A stretch of DNA of 64,000 nt from Perca fluviatilis (lineage: Eukaryota > Chordata > Actinopteri > Perciformes > Percidae). Positions within the stretch are counted from its first letter, which is position 1. Each line of letters starts with the position of its first letter. This document shows positions 25,976-38,737 of the stretch, piece by piece. The stretch lies in NCBI RefSeq assembly GCF_010015445.1, contig NC_053119.1, positions 1,988,920 to 2,052,919 of the forward strand, written 5' to 3'. Both the position numbers and the translations under genes were made by a program. Under the pieces are notes generated by a model. That model was not told the DNA's origin. It saw only the letters and a list, made by a program, of their open reading frames with translations, and did not search any database.

Positions 25976-26300
25976 TTCTTCCTTAAACTCCTGCCAAGAA
26001 CAATAACATTCTTTAGCGGGTGTGGTTTCTATAGAAGTGAACATGCCCTTTCCTACAGTTGTTAAAACTTGCACACAAACCGTTTTTTATCAAACTAGTC
26101 TTTACTTGCTGTATTTCTTGATGTTAAAATATTAAACGTTGCATTACAACCCGGTTGTTATGTTCCAGGTCTCTATAAGTGGAGTTAAAGGTTAGATTCT
26201 ATGACTGATGGGAACAACTATCTCTGAAATAGCTCCAGTATTCAATTACATTTTATTTATAATGTCAAATCCCAACAGAAGTTATTTTGTAATATGTAAA
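25976..26300. repeat. Segmental duplicate of 53.40-53.71 kb
   Basis: CCTTAAACTCCTGCCAAGAA, CTATAGAAGTGAACA and the following block through TATCTCTGAAATAGCTCCAG match 53,400-53,710 with small differences. Shorter versions occur at 17,190-17,330 and 54,057-54,190, always upstream of or near a stefin copy. It marks duplication of the stefin 5' region. No exon is present here. Confidence 0.75.
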
Positions 26301-26826
26301 TAGTTTTGTACACAGAGACAAAGAATCACTTCTTGAGAGGTTAAGAGATCAAATCAAAAAAAATGATGAGCCAGAGTTTTCATCAACATCATTTTATTGC
26401 AAACAACATGATACATTTATCATTTCCATCTTCTGCATGCTTTACTCAAACAGTTGACGCATTTGATTTGATTTGATGTGAAGAGACTCCCAATAAGACT
26501 TCAACCATGAAGATAAAACTCAGAACAGCCAGAATCAAAGAGAAGAACATGACCTCCACGTTCAGTAACAAGTTCTACACTGATCTCTGCTTTTTGATAA
26601 AGAATCATCTTCACTGTGTAATAAATGACCATATGAAGTGTACTCATCAATAGTTGATATTTAATCTAGGGGTGGGAAAAACGAAAGCAGAAAAAGCAGA
26701 AGATCCATGTTCTGTTCTTCTTTACAAAGTAAATCAACATCAGACTGACTGACATGTGATGTCATTCTTCTTAGAAAACATGTTAGTTTTTAGAAATGTC
26801 TCATGATATATCGTTTCTAGAAATGT

Positions 26827-26832
26827 TTTATT
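26827..26832 (-). terminator. Candidate poly(A) signal of the 255-aa gene
   Basis: AATAAA on the minus strand (tttatt on plus) about 160 bp after the stop codon. Other AT-rich candidates exist, so this is only the nearest plausible one. Confidence 0.35.
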
Positions 26833-26991
26833 AAATTTTGGTTTTTGTTAAAGAAGGAAAAGAAAATCCCAATACTCCTATCGCATAACAATAAATGAAA
26901 ATCGCACTCGTGTATCAGGAAAGAATCCAAATCAGGACTAAAGCACATCGTCCCGGCCCTGATTCAGTCTTTCTTCTTTTTAAGATCTGAC

Positions 26992-29900
26992 TTACTGTGG
27001 GGTGTAGAAACGATCTGTCCATTGTCTAAATCCCTCAAAGGCATGCACAAAACGTCTGAGAGCATCATGGATGCTTGTCATAGCCCTCTCTCTGTTACCA
27101 CCAGTTGGTGGTGGTACTTGATCTCTAACTGCTCTATCACCTTGAAACAAGTTGCTCAGACTTTCAGCTTCGGCACAGTTGCCATGGGGGAATACCCCTG
27201 TTGCCTCTGTTGTCAAACCGAACAACTCATGACATGATTTACAAGGAGGCTTAACTTCTCCGTTATAGAGATCAAACGTTTCGCACCGGACATGCTGCTC
27301 TGGAACTCTAATGGTTCCATCAAAATATGTCTTTTTGACAAATGGCCTAGTATTTGGCTCTGGATAGTAGGTCATCACTGCGTCAGCTACATATCTCTCC
27401 CACTTGCTGAGACAGGAAGCACCAATCAGGACTTTCTTGCGTACAGCAGCATCAGTGGACATGGAGACTCCGTAGAACCTGACTGAATCTGGGCTTCTAC
27501 TCTGAGAGACACAGATGGTTTTGGAGACCAGAGGCTTTTTGTTAACATCCCCCCTCAGTCTACCGACGAGCTGTTGCAGCTGCTGTCTGATTGTTCCTTC
27601 ATTGACTTGTCCCTTCACGTGGACAACCTGCAAGAAAATATCATCAAGCTGCTGATGCATCCAATCATTCACCAAGTCATGCTTTGTTAATGTTCAGTAC
27701 GGCTGCTCGATCATGGAAAAAATCATAATCAAGTTATTTTAGTCACTATTAAAATCAGGATTATCTAACAGGATTCCTCGTTGACTTTTGAAGATAAATA
27801 ACAATGAGAGCAGTTAAATAAATCAACAGTTTGAACATAATGTGTAAAATAATCTTTTTCCACGATTACTCTGTTTTTGTGATCGTTAGGAGCCAGAATT
27901 AAAATCACAATCAATGTTTTATTACTAGCACAGCTGTACTGAGATATTAATAACAATCTGTAATATTTGGAGACGTTTAGGTGAAGTAGCAACGCTTACA
28001 ACTTTACAAAGAAGAAGTGTGTTATCTTTTGAGAAACTGTCCTCTTACCATGTCGAGCACACATGAAAATGGACTCCGCCTGGGTACCTCAGAGGAACAG
28101 AGGGCAAAAGGCCGAGGGTATTGTTTCTTAAATGTATTTAGCACTTCAGCATCACTCAGAATCATTTCTGGGGAAAATGGCGGTGTGTTGATCTTTCCCA
28201 AAAAGAAGATGCTGTGAAGAATCTGTGAAGTCGAAACACATTCAGAGAGAAATATCATTGTGTGTGTTGTGTGTAACCGAGCAACATAGTAGGAAAAGCA
28301 CAGCTGAAATTGATAACCTCAACGATGGTTCAATTCCATCAAGTGTCCCAGTAAGATATTTCAGTGAGTCAGCATGCACAATACCAGGACCTCTCCTAAG
28401 TGGAATGCAGCCATCAGTAATGGTTTTGAATACACCTGTGCTTTTCCTACTATGACATGTCAACATGTCTGCCGTGAAAAAAGGTCTATTAGGCGGGTCA
28501 TGTGATGCCGGCTAAAGTTTAGTCAGCTAGGAAGCAGACATCATGAGAACAGGCAGAACTGAGAAGCTTACAAAATACACTTACAGGGTCATGCATTATG
28601 TTCACAAACACATTTCAATAGTTTTTAAAAAGTCTCCATCAGACATACCTCATCCACTAACACCGTAGTAGGTCTTGTACTCATCAACACCATTTCATTG
28701 ATAATCAGGAAAGCATTCTGTCTGAAAGGGTCTCCCTCTACCAGGAATTCTTCTCGTCTAAAATGATAAACATGTAAAAATGGAGAATTAAAAGCAGAAT
28801 GCAGCGATAATGTGTTTGAGTAAATCAAACATACAATAGATACATATATTTACATACATTAATGTTAAAGGAATACGCCACCGTTTGTTGAAATAGGGCT
28901 TATCACGGTCTCCCCTAGCTGGAGATAGGTGGGCCAACGCATTTTTTGTGCATGCATCGTTTAAGTCCGGTGCAACACCGGCAGCGCCGCCGCTAGTTAG
29001 CTTAGCGTAGTGAATGGAATCCTATGTTGCCGGTTAGCATGTTGTGAGTAAAAGTGAGCCAACAAATGACAAAAAAAACAACCTTATTACTTGCACTGAG
29101 ACAAAAAATTGCAATGGCCCACCTCTCTACAGCCAGGGGAGACCGTGATAAGCCCTATTTCAACAAACGGTGGTGTATCCCTTTAAATACTACATTCAAA
29201 CACAAAAACTAAAATCAGAGTAACACTACTTTAAGTTTTAGATAATATCAGTCTCAACCTGGGGCGATTCAAGGATCAGACGTTTAGGGGGACTCAGCCC
29301 CTAATAGGAATGTGACACGGATTTATTGCATGCATAATACTATATTAAATAAGTAAAACTCTTATCAGTTCACCTGGAAAAGATGGATCCAGACACAACG
29401 AATATTATCAAAAGTGGGACCAACATACTCAATTAAATACTGAAGGAAATGTGGAACATAATTTGGTAGTCTACATATATATTTTATACTGTATATAAAA
29501 TACAGTATAAAATATAAATCAGCTAAATCAGTAACTTCTTTAGCCGATAATCTTTGAGCTACTGAACAACAACGTCAGCTAAAGTTTTTTGACACTTTAT
29601 AAGTCACAGTAATAACGACTAATTTGACACAATGTTCAGTTGCTTACGTTTTTCATTTGGGTTCTAATCTGCACCATGAAATGACCAACGTCTTCTCTGG
29701 GGACTACCAACGTTAAACTTCCCAACCGTCTCCTGCTCTCCCTCCGACAGATCAGACAGAGACTCACCAAAGGCGGGAGTCTGGCACCATAACCTCCTCT
29801 GATTGGCCAACATTGCGTTTCTGTTAATCCTTTCCTTGACGGGGTTACAGGTGTATAGCATTGGCTACAGACACACAGGATATTAAACCTGTTTCAAGCC

Positions 29901-30275
29901 CTTTGAACCTGTAATTGTTTGTCGTCTGTAATTAACAGAAACTCACTTGAAACACCAAAACTGATTTAAAAAAAAAAGTTTTATATTATAATTTAGCATG
30001 AGCCCCCTAAAAAGGGTCTATTTTGTCTTTACCTTTCATAAGTTTCTCTTGAAGATAATCCTCTATACTAAGATGTTTGGATTTCAATATATACATTTTG
30101 TCAAGAATTACAATAACATGTCTCGATGTTTTTGACTCACCTCTGCAGTTCAGCAGCAGCCTAATGCAATCAGAAATAAAAGGCACATTACAACATGAAT
30201 GAATTTAGTCATGTAGAATTGAATAATAATGCTGTCAAATATTCAAACATTCATGTCAAAGCAGCTACTCACCAT
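26992..30275 (-). CDS. Unrecognised four-exon gene, 255 aa, with CKSC and HGNCAE motifs
   Basis: Exons (minus): 30275-30273 (the ATG alone, flush with a GTGAGT donor), 30160-30141, 28757-28649 and 27627-26992 ending in TAA. All introns are GT-AG and the phases fit (0, 2, 0), giving one uninterrupted 255-aa frame that starts MAAAELQRREEFLVEGDPF. This clean join is the main evidence for a real gene. There is no signal peptide or membrane segment. Residues 171-177 read PPCKSCH and 191-197 read PHGNCAE; the three cysteines and the glutamate could form a zinc site. A CAE helix plus a CxxC pair is how deaminase-fold enzymes bind zinc, but there the CxxC follows the CAE, while here it precedes it by about 20 residues. 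The C-terminus is basic and aromatic (RRFVHAFEGFRQWTDRFY). I do not recognise the family; the deaminase idea is inference. Introns 2 and 3 carry MITEs. Confidence 0.72.
27680..27990. mobile_element. Possible MITE in intron 3 of the 255-aa gene
   Basis: GGCTGCTCGATCATGGAAAA followed by AATCATAATCA is a motif I associate with a common teleost inverted-repeat element. Partially complementary ATTAAAATCA and GATTATNNTG motifs occur toward 27,900. Ends are not precise. Confidence 0.35.
28285..28454. mobile_element. 170-bp inverted-repeat element in intron 3
   Basis: CATAGTAGGAAAAGCACAG at the left is exactly inverted at the right (CTGTGCTTTTCCTACTATG). No clear target duplication. A minus-strand frame across it is open but has no splice support that fits the host gene. 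Confidence 0.6.
28869..29182. mobile_element. TTAA-flanked palindromic MITE in intron 2
   Basis: Ends AGGAATACGCCACCGTTTGT and its near-exact inverse (ACAAACGGTGGTGTATCCCT) span about 55 bp each, with TTAA on both sides (28,865-28,868 and 29,183-29,186). Internal sequence includes GTGCAACACCGGCAGCGCCG. Non-coding. Confidence 0.85.
29325..29500. repeat. Left arm of a 2-kb-spaced inverted repeat
   Basis: The sequence containing TTATCAGTTCACCTGGAAAA, then GATGGATCCAGACACAACG, is inverted at 31,495-31,645 with scattered differences. The arms bracket exons 1-2 of the 255-aa gene. They may be remnants of an element or of an inverted duplication. Confidence 0.7.
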
Positions 30276-30293
30276 TGTTAGTTCTGAGTGAAT

Positions 30294-30303
30294 GAAATGG
30301 AAA
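30294..30303. promoter_or_regulatory. ISRE/IRF-like motif upstream of the 255-aa gene
   Basis: GAAATGGAAA (TTTCCATTTC on the gene strand) matches the GAAANNGAAA core bound by interferon regulatory factors. It lies about 20 bp before the ATG, so it is in or next to the first exon. A ten-base match can occur by chance. Confidence 0.3.
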
Positions 30304-30429
30304 GAAGGAACTGAAGCTGTGCGCTCTGATATTTCAAATGACCAAGCCTTAAAGCTTGATCTACGGTCCTGCAGAGGCTCCACGCAGAGCTTATTCTGTC
30401 TTGTCTCTTTAAGAGAATAGCAGGGCCGG

Positions 30430-30495
30430 CATGTGTGTGTGTGTGTGTGTGTTTCCGTGTGTTTCTCTTTGTGTGTGTGTGTGTGTGTCTCAGTG

Positions 30496-30526
<31 letters not shown>

Positions 30527-30530
30527 GTGA
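30430..30530. repeat. (TG)n microsatellite, interrupted
   Basis: TG runs broken by TTTCCGTG and TTTCTCTTTG, upstream of the 255-aa gene. Confidence 0.9.
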
Positions 30531-30539
30531 AAAGTTAAC

Positions 30540-30733
30540 CCTCTCCTTGATTTCCTGTTGTATATGGAGAAAGGAACCAGGAAATGAGTTGGGGGGGAAT
30601 GCAATGCTACTACTAGGAACTGAAGCTCTTATTATTCAATTGGCCGCCACTTACTTTGTTAAGTTGAATGCACCCAGAACAGTTTGCTCAGTTTGCTTAC
30701 TACTTTACGGAGAAGGAAGTCTTTGCACATATG

Positions 30734-30777
<44 letters not shown>

Positions 30778-31380
30778 AAAATCATGATGTCATCATGATG
30801 ATTAAGATACCAGTTGCATTCATGAACATATTGATCTCATTCATGAGATACTATTATTTTTTGTACATTCCTGTACATGTACTAAGTACTACATTTAATT
30901 CATGAATGCTGTTTCAAGAGTAAATGTGTGTTGAGTCAACAGCGATGACTTTAAATGAGGAAAATTAATCTTCAACATGTTCCCATGAAGAGTTTTGATC
31001 AGTTCTGTGGAAATCAACCCATTAAAGATTAACTTAGCAGGACTTTGGGAAGGTGGGTGTGCCAGTAAAAGAGCTCAAGAGCACTGACAAAAAGTCACAT
31101 GACTAGTTACGGTATCTTGCATTAGACAGACTCCTGCATACTTGGGTGTGGTATCAAAAAGGCTGAACTGAAACTGAACTGTAAGCAAAAAGTAAAGATT
31201 AATTTCACCACGAGTACTTTGGGTTCATGTTTGAGTAAAACTTTCTCAAAACATACCAATTTCTGTGCTAAAATAAAATGAGAACACACTACTCAGGAAA
31301 TAAACTCAGGAAAGAATGTACAACAAGTAGTGAATAAATATATTCAATCTACTCTAATAGTATATAAAATATGTAAGTAA
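30540..31380. other. Intergenic, no gene seen
   Basis: Includes a (TG)n run at 30,737-30,776 and the 30,535-30,600 copy of the 2.4-kb dispersed repeat. No exon is supported. Confidence 0.5.
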
Positions 31381-31494
31381 ACATACTGTTTTCCCTCAGT
31401 ATATATATATATATATCTATATATATATATATATATAGATATATGTATATACAGTATAAAACATATCTGTAGACTGACAAATTATGTTTGGTAT

Positions 31495-31645
31495 TCTACA
31501 GTCTACATTTCTTTCAGTATTTAATTGAGTTTGTTGGTCCCACTTATATACCACAATATTCGTGGTGTCTGGATCCATCTTTTCCAGGTGAACTGATAAG
31601 GGTTTTACTTATTTAATATAGTATTATTATTAGTGAGGCTTGATG
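31495..31645. repeat. Right arm of the 2-kb-spaced inverted repeat
   Basis: Reverse complement of 29,325-29,500 with about 10-15 percent visible differences and one short insertion. An (AT)n stretch at 31,399-31,445 lies just outside it. Confidence 0.7.
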
Positions 31646-31649
31646 AATA

Positions 31650-32510
31650 AATGATGAGCAATATTCAACTTCCTACAGATGCTCTGATTTGTTGTAATAT
31701 GACCTGTAGGGATGTAACTCTACACGGTGAACAGATATAAATGTGTCAATATAACAGCCAGTTGAGATACGAAATGAATGTGGATCCAGTTTCTAAATGT
31801 CCAAGAGTTTAATCTACTTTAGATTGACCTTGTTTGACTTCCGACGTCACTATGTCTTCTTATTTTATTTCTCTGAAGAGATTAGTTTCTATTCGTTTAT
31901 TCAGTTGAAAACACTGGCGAGACAGCTTCATGAATGTTTTTTAATACATTATGAATTACGTTTTGATCCTGAATGTCTTCTACTGTTTTTGCTGATGGAG
32001 CTCCAGATAATGTAGAGAACTAACCTGAGCTAAGTTCTCTATTTATTGTTACCAATCAATGATTTGAGGGAGTCAGAGTAGAAGTGAGAATAAAATGTTT
32101 TATTAATAGTTCATCTTGCAAACAGAAAGATTTTCATAATGTGGAGGAGGATTGGACACACAAAGGAAACAATATAATAAATCTGGCCTGAATAATCTCT
32201 CTGAAACAAAAAGCTTTAACTTACTTAATGAACAAAAGAACCCTAAAACAACCTGGTGCATGTAGACCAGGAGTCTGCAGCCTTCAGCCCTCTCCACAGG
32301 CTCCCTGCAGCTTTCACAAACACTTATGTCATTTATTGTTGTTTAAGGCTTCAAGTTGGCTGGGGTGGATGACATTCAGTAAAGACGGGAAGGACTAAGC
32401 CTTTTATTAAACATCGGGCACACGCTCCCAGACACATTTCTTTAACATTTTTTTCATGGATAGTAAAGATATAGACCAAAGATCAAATGTACAGGGTACC
32501 TGAACCCTCA
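31650..32510. other. Intergenic between the two minus-strand genes
   Basis: AT-rich, with candidate AATAAA signals on the minus strand (for example 32,403-32,408 and 32,517-32,522) that could end the 222-aa gene transcript. No exon is supported. Confidence 0.45.
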
Positions 32511-32548
32511 CACCTTTTTATTTTCCTCCTAACAAATAGTGAAACAGC

Positions 32549-35500
32549 TCAGGCAGCAGCTTTGGCTGATTTGAGTTTCTCCAGGAGTTTGGACTTGTTT
32601 GCTGTCACCAGTTTAAGATGATCTGCTTCCAGCTTCTTTCCCACAGCACCCTTCCTCACTTTATCCCAGTCCTTCTCGGTCTAAACACCAAAGAAGAAAA
32701 TATCAGAAAATCAGGTGATGAATCATCAGAGTCAACAAGCACAAAGCTCTGCTTGTTTCCAGCATCTTAACAGACCATTCTTTAATAACTTTTGAATCCT
32801 TATTACCCAACTAAACAAAATTAGATAAAAGCTTGTACACTAGATGCCTATCTGACAGTGCTATATTATTAGGAAACACTCAATTAACTTTCACTGTTAT
32901 GCGGATGATACCCAATTATACCTATCAATCAAGCCAGATGAAACCAGTCAGTTAGCTAAACTTCAAGCATGCGTTAAAGATATAAAATCATGGATGACCT
33001 ACAATTTTCTGATGTTAAGGTCAGACAAAACTGAGGTTATTGTGCTTGGCCCTAAATACCTCTGAACCTCATTATCTAAAGATATAGCTACTCTGGATGG
33101 CACCTAGCTCTGGGGAGCTTATTCCCCAGAGTCTTATTGTTTTCTTTTCGCCCAGCATGTTTCCTTGGATTAGGGTGCCCCTTAAATCATGGTTGCAGCC
33201 CGTGGTCCTGCTGTGCGCCCTACTATGCCCTGTTATGCCTGGTACACTCTGCAGTGCCCTGCTACTGTTTCTAGTCACTGATCCATTATCTTCATTGTGA
33301 TTGTTATTGCCACTGTTTATTACACCCCCAACCGGCACCGTCAGACACCACCCATCAAGAGTTTGGGTCTTTCCAAGGTTTCTTCCTAAAAGTGAGTTTT
33401 TCCTTGCAATCAGGTTGGATACCCTTGGACATAGATTGAACTATGGACGTAGACACTAACAATGATAAAGTTTACGATCTAGAAAATTATATTGAACATG
33501 ACTTGCTAACCCCTGAAGAAATTGTATGTAATTATTATACTGTACAACAATATAATGTTGAAATCAGGAAAGTGCTTGATGAAGCATTATCTATCATACA
33601 CTTTAATAGTCGAAGTTTAAAGGGTAACTTAGTAAAAATAAAAGAACTACTTTGTCAGTTAGATACAAAATTTAAAGTGATTAATATAACTGAAAGTTGG
33701 TTGAAAGACTCTGATATCAATGACGTTCAGATTGAAGGATACAATATGTTTTATTTCAATAGAGTAAGTAAAAAGGGAGGGGGTGTGGCCCTCTACATTA
33801 ATTATCATTTAAAATGTAAAATTATTGAACAAAAAACAATTGCTGTGGAAAGTGTGATGGAACTGTTTACTGTAGAATTAACAAATGAAATTGGTAAAAA
33901 TATGTTGATTAGTTGTGTATATAGAGCACCAGGGTCTTGTGTTGAATTATTTACAGACCAAATCCTAGAGATGTTTGAAAAAATGTATAACAAATCATTA
34001 ATTTTGTGTGGTGACTTCAATATAGATCTGGGAAACCCTAAAGCTTCAAGTGAATTTAAGAATTACATGAAAAGCACAGATCTATACCCAATGATAACTA
34101 AACCACCAAGGGTGACCACACGTGCAACCATTATTGAAAATATATTTACAAATGTACATGGTAAATTAATTAGTGGTATCTTTATGACAGATGTGAGTGA
34201 TCATCTCCTTATATTCATGATTTATGAGAAAAAAATCGTATGATATTGTAGTACAAGATGAAATTACAACATTCACTCGAGATAAATCTAGTAAGGCTTT
34301 AGAGGCCTTCAGAGAAGATTTGAAGAAACAGAGTTGGGATAGGGTGTACACAGATAATGTAAATACTGCATATGAGGCTTTCATGGCAACATTAATTATA
34401 TGATAAAAATTGTAAAATAACCAAAGCAAATTTATCGTGAAAAATAGTTAACAACACATGGATGACAAATGGACTGAAAAATGCCTGCAAGAAAAAAAAT
34501 TATTTGTACCGATTGTTTCTAAAAGCAAGAACTAAAGATGCTGAAGATAGATATTAAAAATATAAAAACAAATTGGTTGGAATCATAAGAAAGCAAAAAA
34601 AGGATTACTACACTAAATTGTTAGACAAAAATAAAAATAGTACAAAAGACATATGGAGCATTATAAATTCTGTTATGCAAAAAGGCAAGGTAAAAACGAA
34701 ATTTCCAAATACGTTTACAAGGAATAATGTTGACATTTGTAATAAAACTGAAATTGTAAATTAATTTAATAATTACTTTGTAAATATTGGCCCTACTTTG
34801 TCACAACAAATTTTAGATGGAGACATCAATGGTGGAACAGTACTAGATAATGTTAACAGTGTTTTTCTTGAAGGTGTACAAGCGAGTGATATATTGACAA
34901 TTGTCCAGCAGTGTGCCAACAAAAAATCAAATGATTATACTGACATGAATATGAAATTGATAAAGCAAATTATAGATGTAATTATTGAGCCATTTACCTA
35001 TATCTGTAATTTGTCATTTACTTCAGGGATATTTCCAGATTGTATGAAAATAGCCAAAGTAATTCCATTGTTTAAAAAAGGAAATAAATCTGAATTTTCT
35101 AATTACAGACCAATATCATTACTTCCACAGTTCTCTAAACTTCTGGAGAAGTTATTTGCGATTAGACTGAATACATTTCTAAATGAATCTAAGATTTTAA
35201 GTAATAGTCAATATGGGTTTCGTCCTAATCACTCAACTGCTACAGCAATTATGGAACTAACTGAAGAAATCACCAATGCTTTAGACAAAAAGCACTATTT
35301 AGGAAGCATTTTTGTGGATCTTCAAAAAGCGTTTGATACGCTGGACCACAAGATATTTTTGCATAAATTATAGAAATATGGTATCAGAGGTGTGGCACAC
35401 CAATGGGTTACCAGTTATTTAAAAAAAAGAAGTCAGTTTGTTGAAATTGAAAACATAAAATCTAAAAATTGTAACATAACTTGCGGGGTACCACAAGGAT

Positions 35501-38500
35501 CGGTCTTAGGACCTATCCTTTTTCTACTGTATGTAAATTACATTGTATCTGTGTCACAGTTACTTGGGTGCATTCTGTTTGCGGATGACACCACTTTATT
35601 CTATTCAGGAAAAAATATAAAAGATGTACTACAAATTGTAGAGAATGAATTTCAGAAAATTATGAAGTGGTTCAATGCCAATAGATTGTCCCTAAATATC
35701 AGCAAAACTAAATTTATGATATTTTGTAGTAAAAAGAAATATGTTGAAACATCATTGTTTATCAACGGATTAGAAATTGAAAGGGTAGATTAGATTAAGT
35801 TTCTAGGTATTACGATTCACGAACATTTGACATGGAAATCACATGTTGATAATATCAAAGTAAAGGTATCCCAAATAATAGCTGTGCTGCATAAAGTTAA
35901 AGATTTTCTAAATATGAATGCATTGTTTTTTTGTACAATTCACTGATTGTTCCATATCTGACCTATTGCATTGAAGTGTGGGGAAGTGCAAACAAAACAT
36001 ACATTAATCCAATCTTACTTTTACAGAAAAGAGTGATTAGAGTTACAAGTGGAAGTGGATACAGAGATCCAACTGATCCTTTATTCATACAACTAAAAAC
36101 ACTGAAAATTAATGAATTAGTAGAGTATAACCTTCTAAAAATCATGTATAAAGCCCATCTGGAAAGTTTACCAAACAATTTGCAAAATAGATTCACCAAG
36201 AGGTCAAGTAGATATGAACTAAAAGGTACTGAGGTTTTTACAAAACCCAGGTTCCAATCGGCTGTATAGGAAAAATGTGTCACAATCAAAGGAGTCAGTT
36301 TGTGGAACAGTCTTGATTGTAGAATTAAAACTTCAAAGTCCATCTATGTGTTTTAAGAAGTGTGTTAAATTATCAATGTTGCAGAAATATAATACTGCGG
36401 AGTAGCAGATCAACTTTATTGATGTATTTTGTGTTTTGATGTCTTAGAAAAAGAGACGGCTGCATGAGACAGCTGAAATGAATTGGAACTGTAAATGATA
36501 TTGTGTTGATAGGGGGCATACATTATAAGTTTTCTTTCTGCTCCTTTTCATTCATGTTAAATGCTGTTGTTGCATTTGTTTTAAATGAATGAAATAAATA
36601 AAGGAAAAATGTCCCAGAAATGCTTGTTACTAACTTAGTTTTGGGGAGCTTATTCACCGGAGTCCTTATCTTTTCTTGCCCCACAGTTTTCCTTGGATTA
36701 GGGTGGCACCCTGGTCCTGCTCGACGCTCTGCTACTCCCTGCTATGCCCTGCTGTGCCCTGCTACACCATGAACTACTACATTTACTATTTTTAGTCATA
36801 GTTCTTTATCTTTTTTGTGACTATAATTGCCACTGTTAATCACACCCCCAACAGGCACCATCAGACACCGCCTACCAAGAGTAGTACTGGAATTGTTGGG
36901 TCTTTGTAAATTATAGAGTGTGGTCTAGACCTACTCTTTCTTTAAAACTTCTTGAGATAATTCTTATTATGATTTGATACTATAAATAACATTGAAATTG
37001 AAATTGAAATTGAATTAACTGTAACTTCTCACCATATCTTTGAAGGCCTCTCCTTTGTAGTAGCTCTGTGATGACGGATACATCAGTCCCTTCTCACTGA
37101 GCTTCTCCAGGCTCTCAGCCACCATGTGCAGCTCCTCTTCCTCTCCATCGAAGGCATACAGCTTTCTGTTCTCACAGGTCATCAGGACCAGCTGATCACA
37201 CGGGCACGACGTCCCCTCCACTACTCCTAGAACCTCCATCTTTACTATCTTAGGAAGGTAGAATTTCCCCCACCCATTCAACTTGCCAACATTCCCTTTG
37301 TAAACGGTGTCTTCCAGGCCTCCTATCTTCAACCTGGCACCAGCTGGATTCTTTAAGGCGATGGTCTTGTGTCTGTTCTTGAACACAAAGTCTGAAACCC
37401 ATTTCAGGTAATCTTTCAGGTAATCTGGCTCTGCAACCCATGGTGGACAAGAGGAATTAGGATGGAACATGTAAAACACTAACCATAGATAGTTTTATGA
37501 TGTGTGTAGTCTACCTTTTACTTTGGTGCTTTCCTTAAGCAGAGCCAACAGCTGATCTGCTAACCTGAAAGGTAGAAAATGATTTAACACCAAAAGTGAG
37601 TTTACAAAAACAGAGAGCGTTTCTCGGGGATGTTATGGCACACTGAACTAATGAAATTAGAATTAGAATCAATTAGAAAACCAACTAAAATCAAATGGAC
37701 TACACATGAATAAATGGATAAATAATATATTTAAATAAAGTCAATGAGTCCCACCATGTAACACTTTATCTGAAAGTTATTATTTAAATTAAATCAACCA
37801 GATTTGTCAATTATTAAGTATAACTTCAATACGTGTCTGTCATTCATTAATCATTTTATCTTCCCTGAACAGAATAGAAAACTGGTTCTTACTGGATGGC
37901 CACTCGACTTGTCGCCATTCTGGGTCTCTGTAGAAAACAAAATGTGTTCATTGTTAAACGTAGTAGTGGAAAAATACTTCAAACATTTACTCCAGTAATG
38001 AAAGTAATGAGATTACAATAGATTGAAATATTAATATTATCACAGTTTCTGGGCCTTTATTTTTTTATTGAAAGACAAAACACTAAAAACCCTTTTAAAT
38101 TAAAAACACTGGGTGGTTTGACTTTAAACTCAGAACTCACAATCATCTTCTTAACCCTCCTGTTGTTCTCAGGTCAAATTTGACCCATTTCATAAAACCA
38201 CATTGTCCAAAAAAATAACGTGGATGGCTCCCTACAACGCTCTTCACAAGTAAAAAATATGATCAGTTCACTACTTTCATTGAATTGGGGTGTTTTATTC
38301 AATTTGATAGCATTTGAAAAAAAACATTGATGACAGAAAGTTTTAATTTTAAATTTTGACCCAGATAAACCAAAAGTTGGTTCGAGGGACAGACAACACG
38401 AGGCTTAACAGAAGATTTGTTAAATGAAAGCCTTAAATTCAGATTTTTTGTTCTTTCATTTCATTTATTTTTATTTCGAACAAAACTAAAAATACATATA

Positions 38501-38682
38501 CGTATACAGTATGTACCCATATATACACATACGTACATGCATACATACACATGCACATACATATACACACAAATACACATACACACATATACGTATACAT
38601 ACATTTACATACACACACATATATACATATATACACATATATACACACATGCATATATATATATGTATATATATAGATATAG

Positions 38683-38737
<55 letters not shown>

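Noticed and set aside
25487..26074. His/Thr-rich and Cys/Val-rich open frames (also at 15.4, 48.0, 50.1 and 55.2 kb)
   Set aside because: They are translations of (CA)n and (TG)n microsatellites.
28242..28466. Extra exon of the 255-aa gene in intron 3
   Set aside because: The frame overlies an inverted-repeat element, and exons 3 and 4 already join in phase 0 without it.
33443..36269. Host gene encoding an endonuclease/reverse transcriptase
   Set aside because: Multiple stops and frameshifts, a repeat tail and intronic location show it is a dead LINE.
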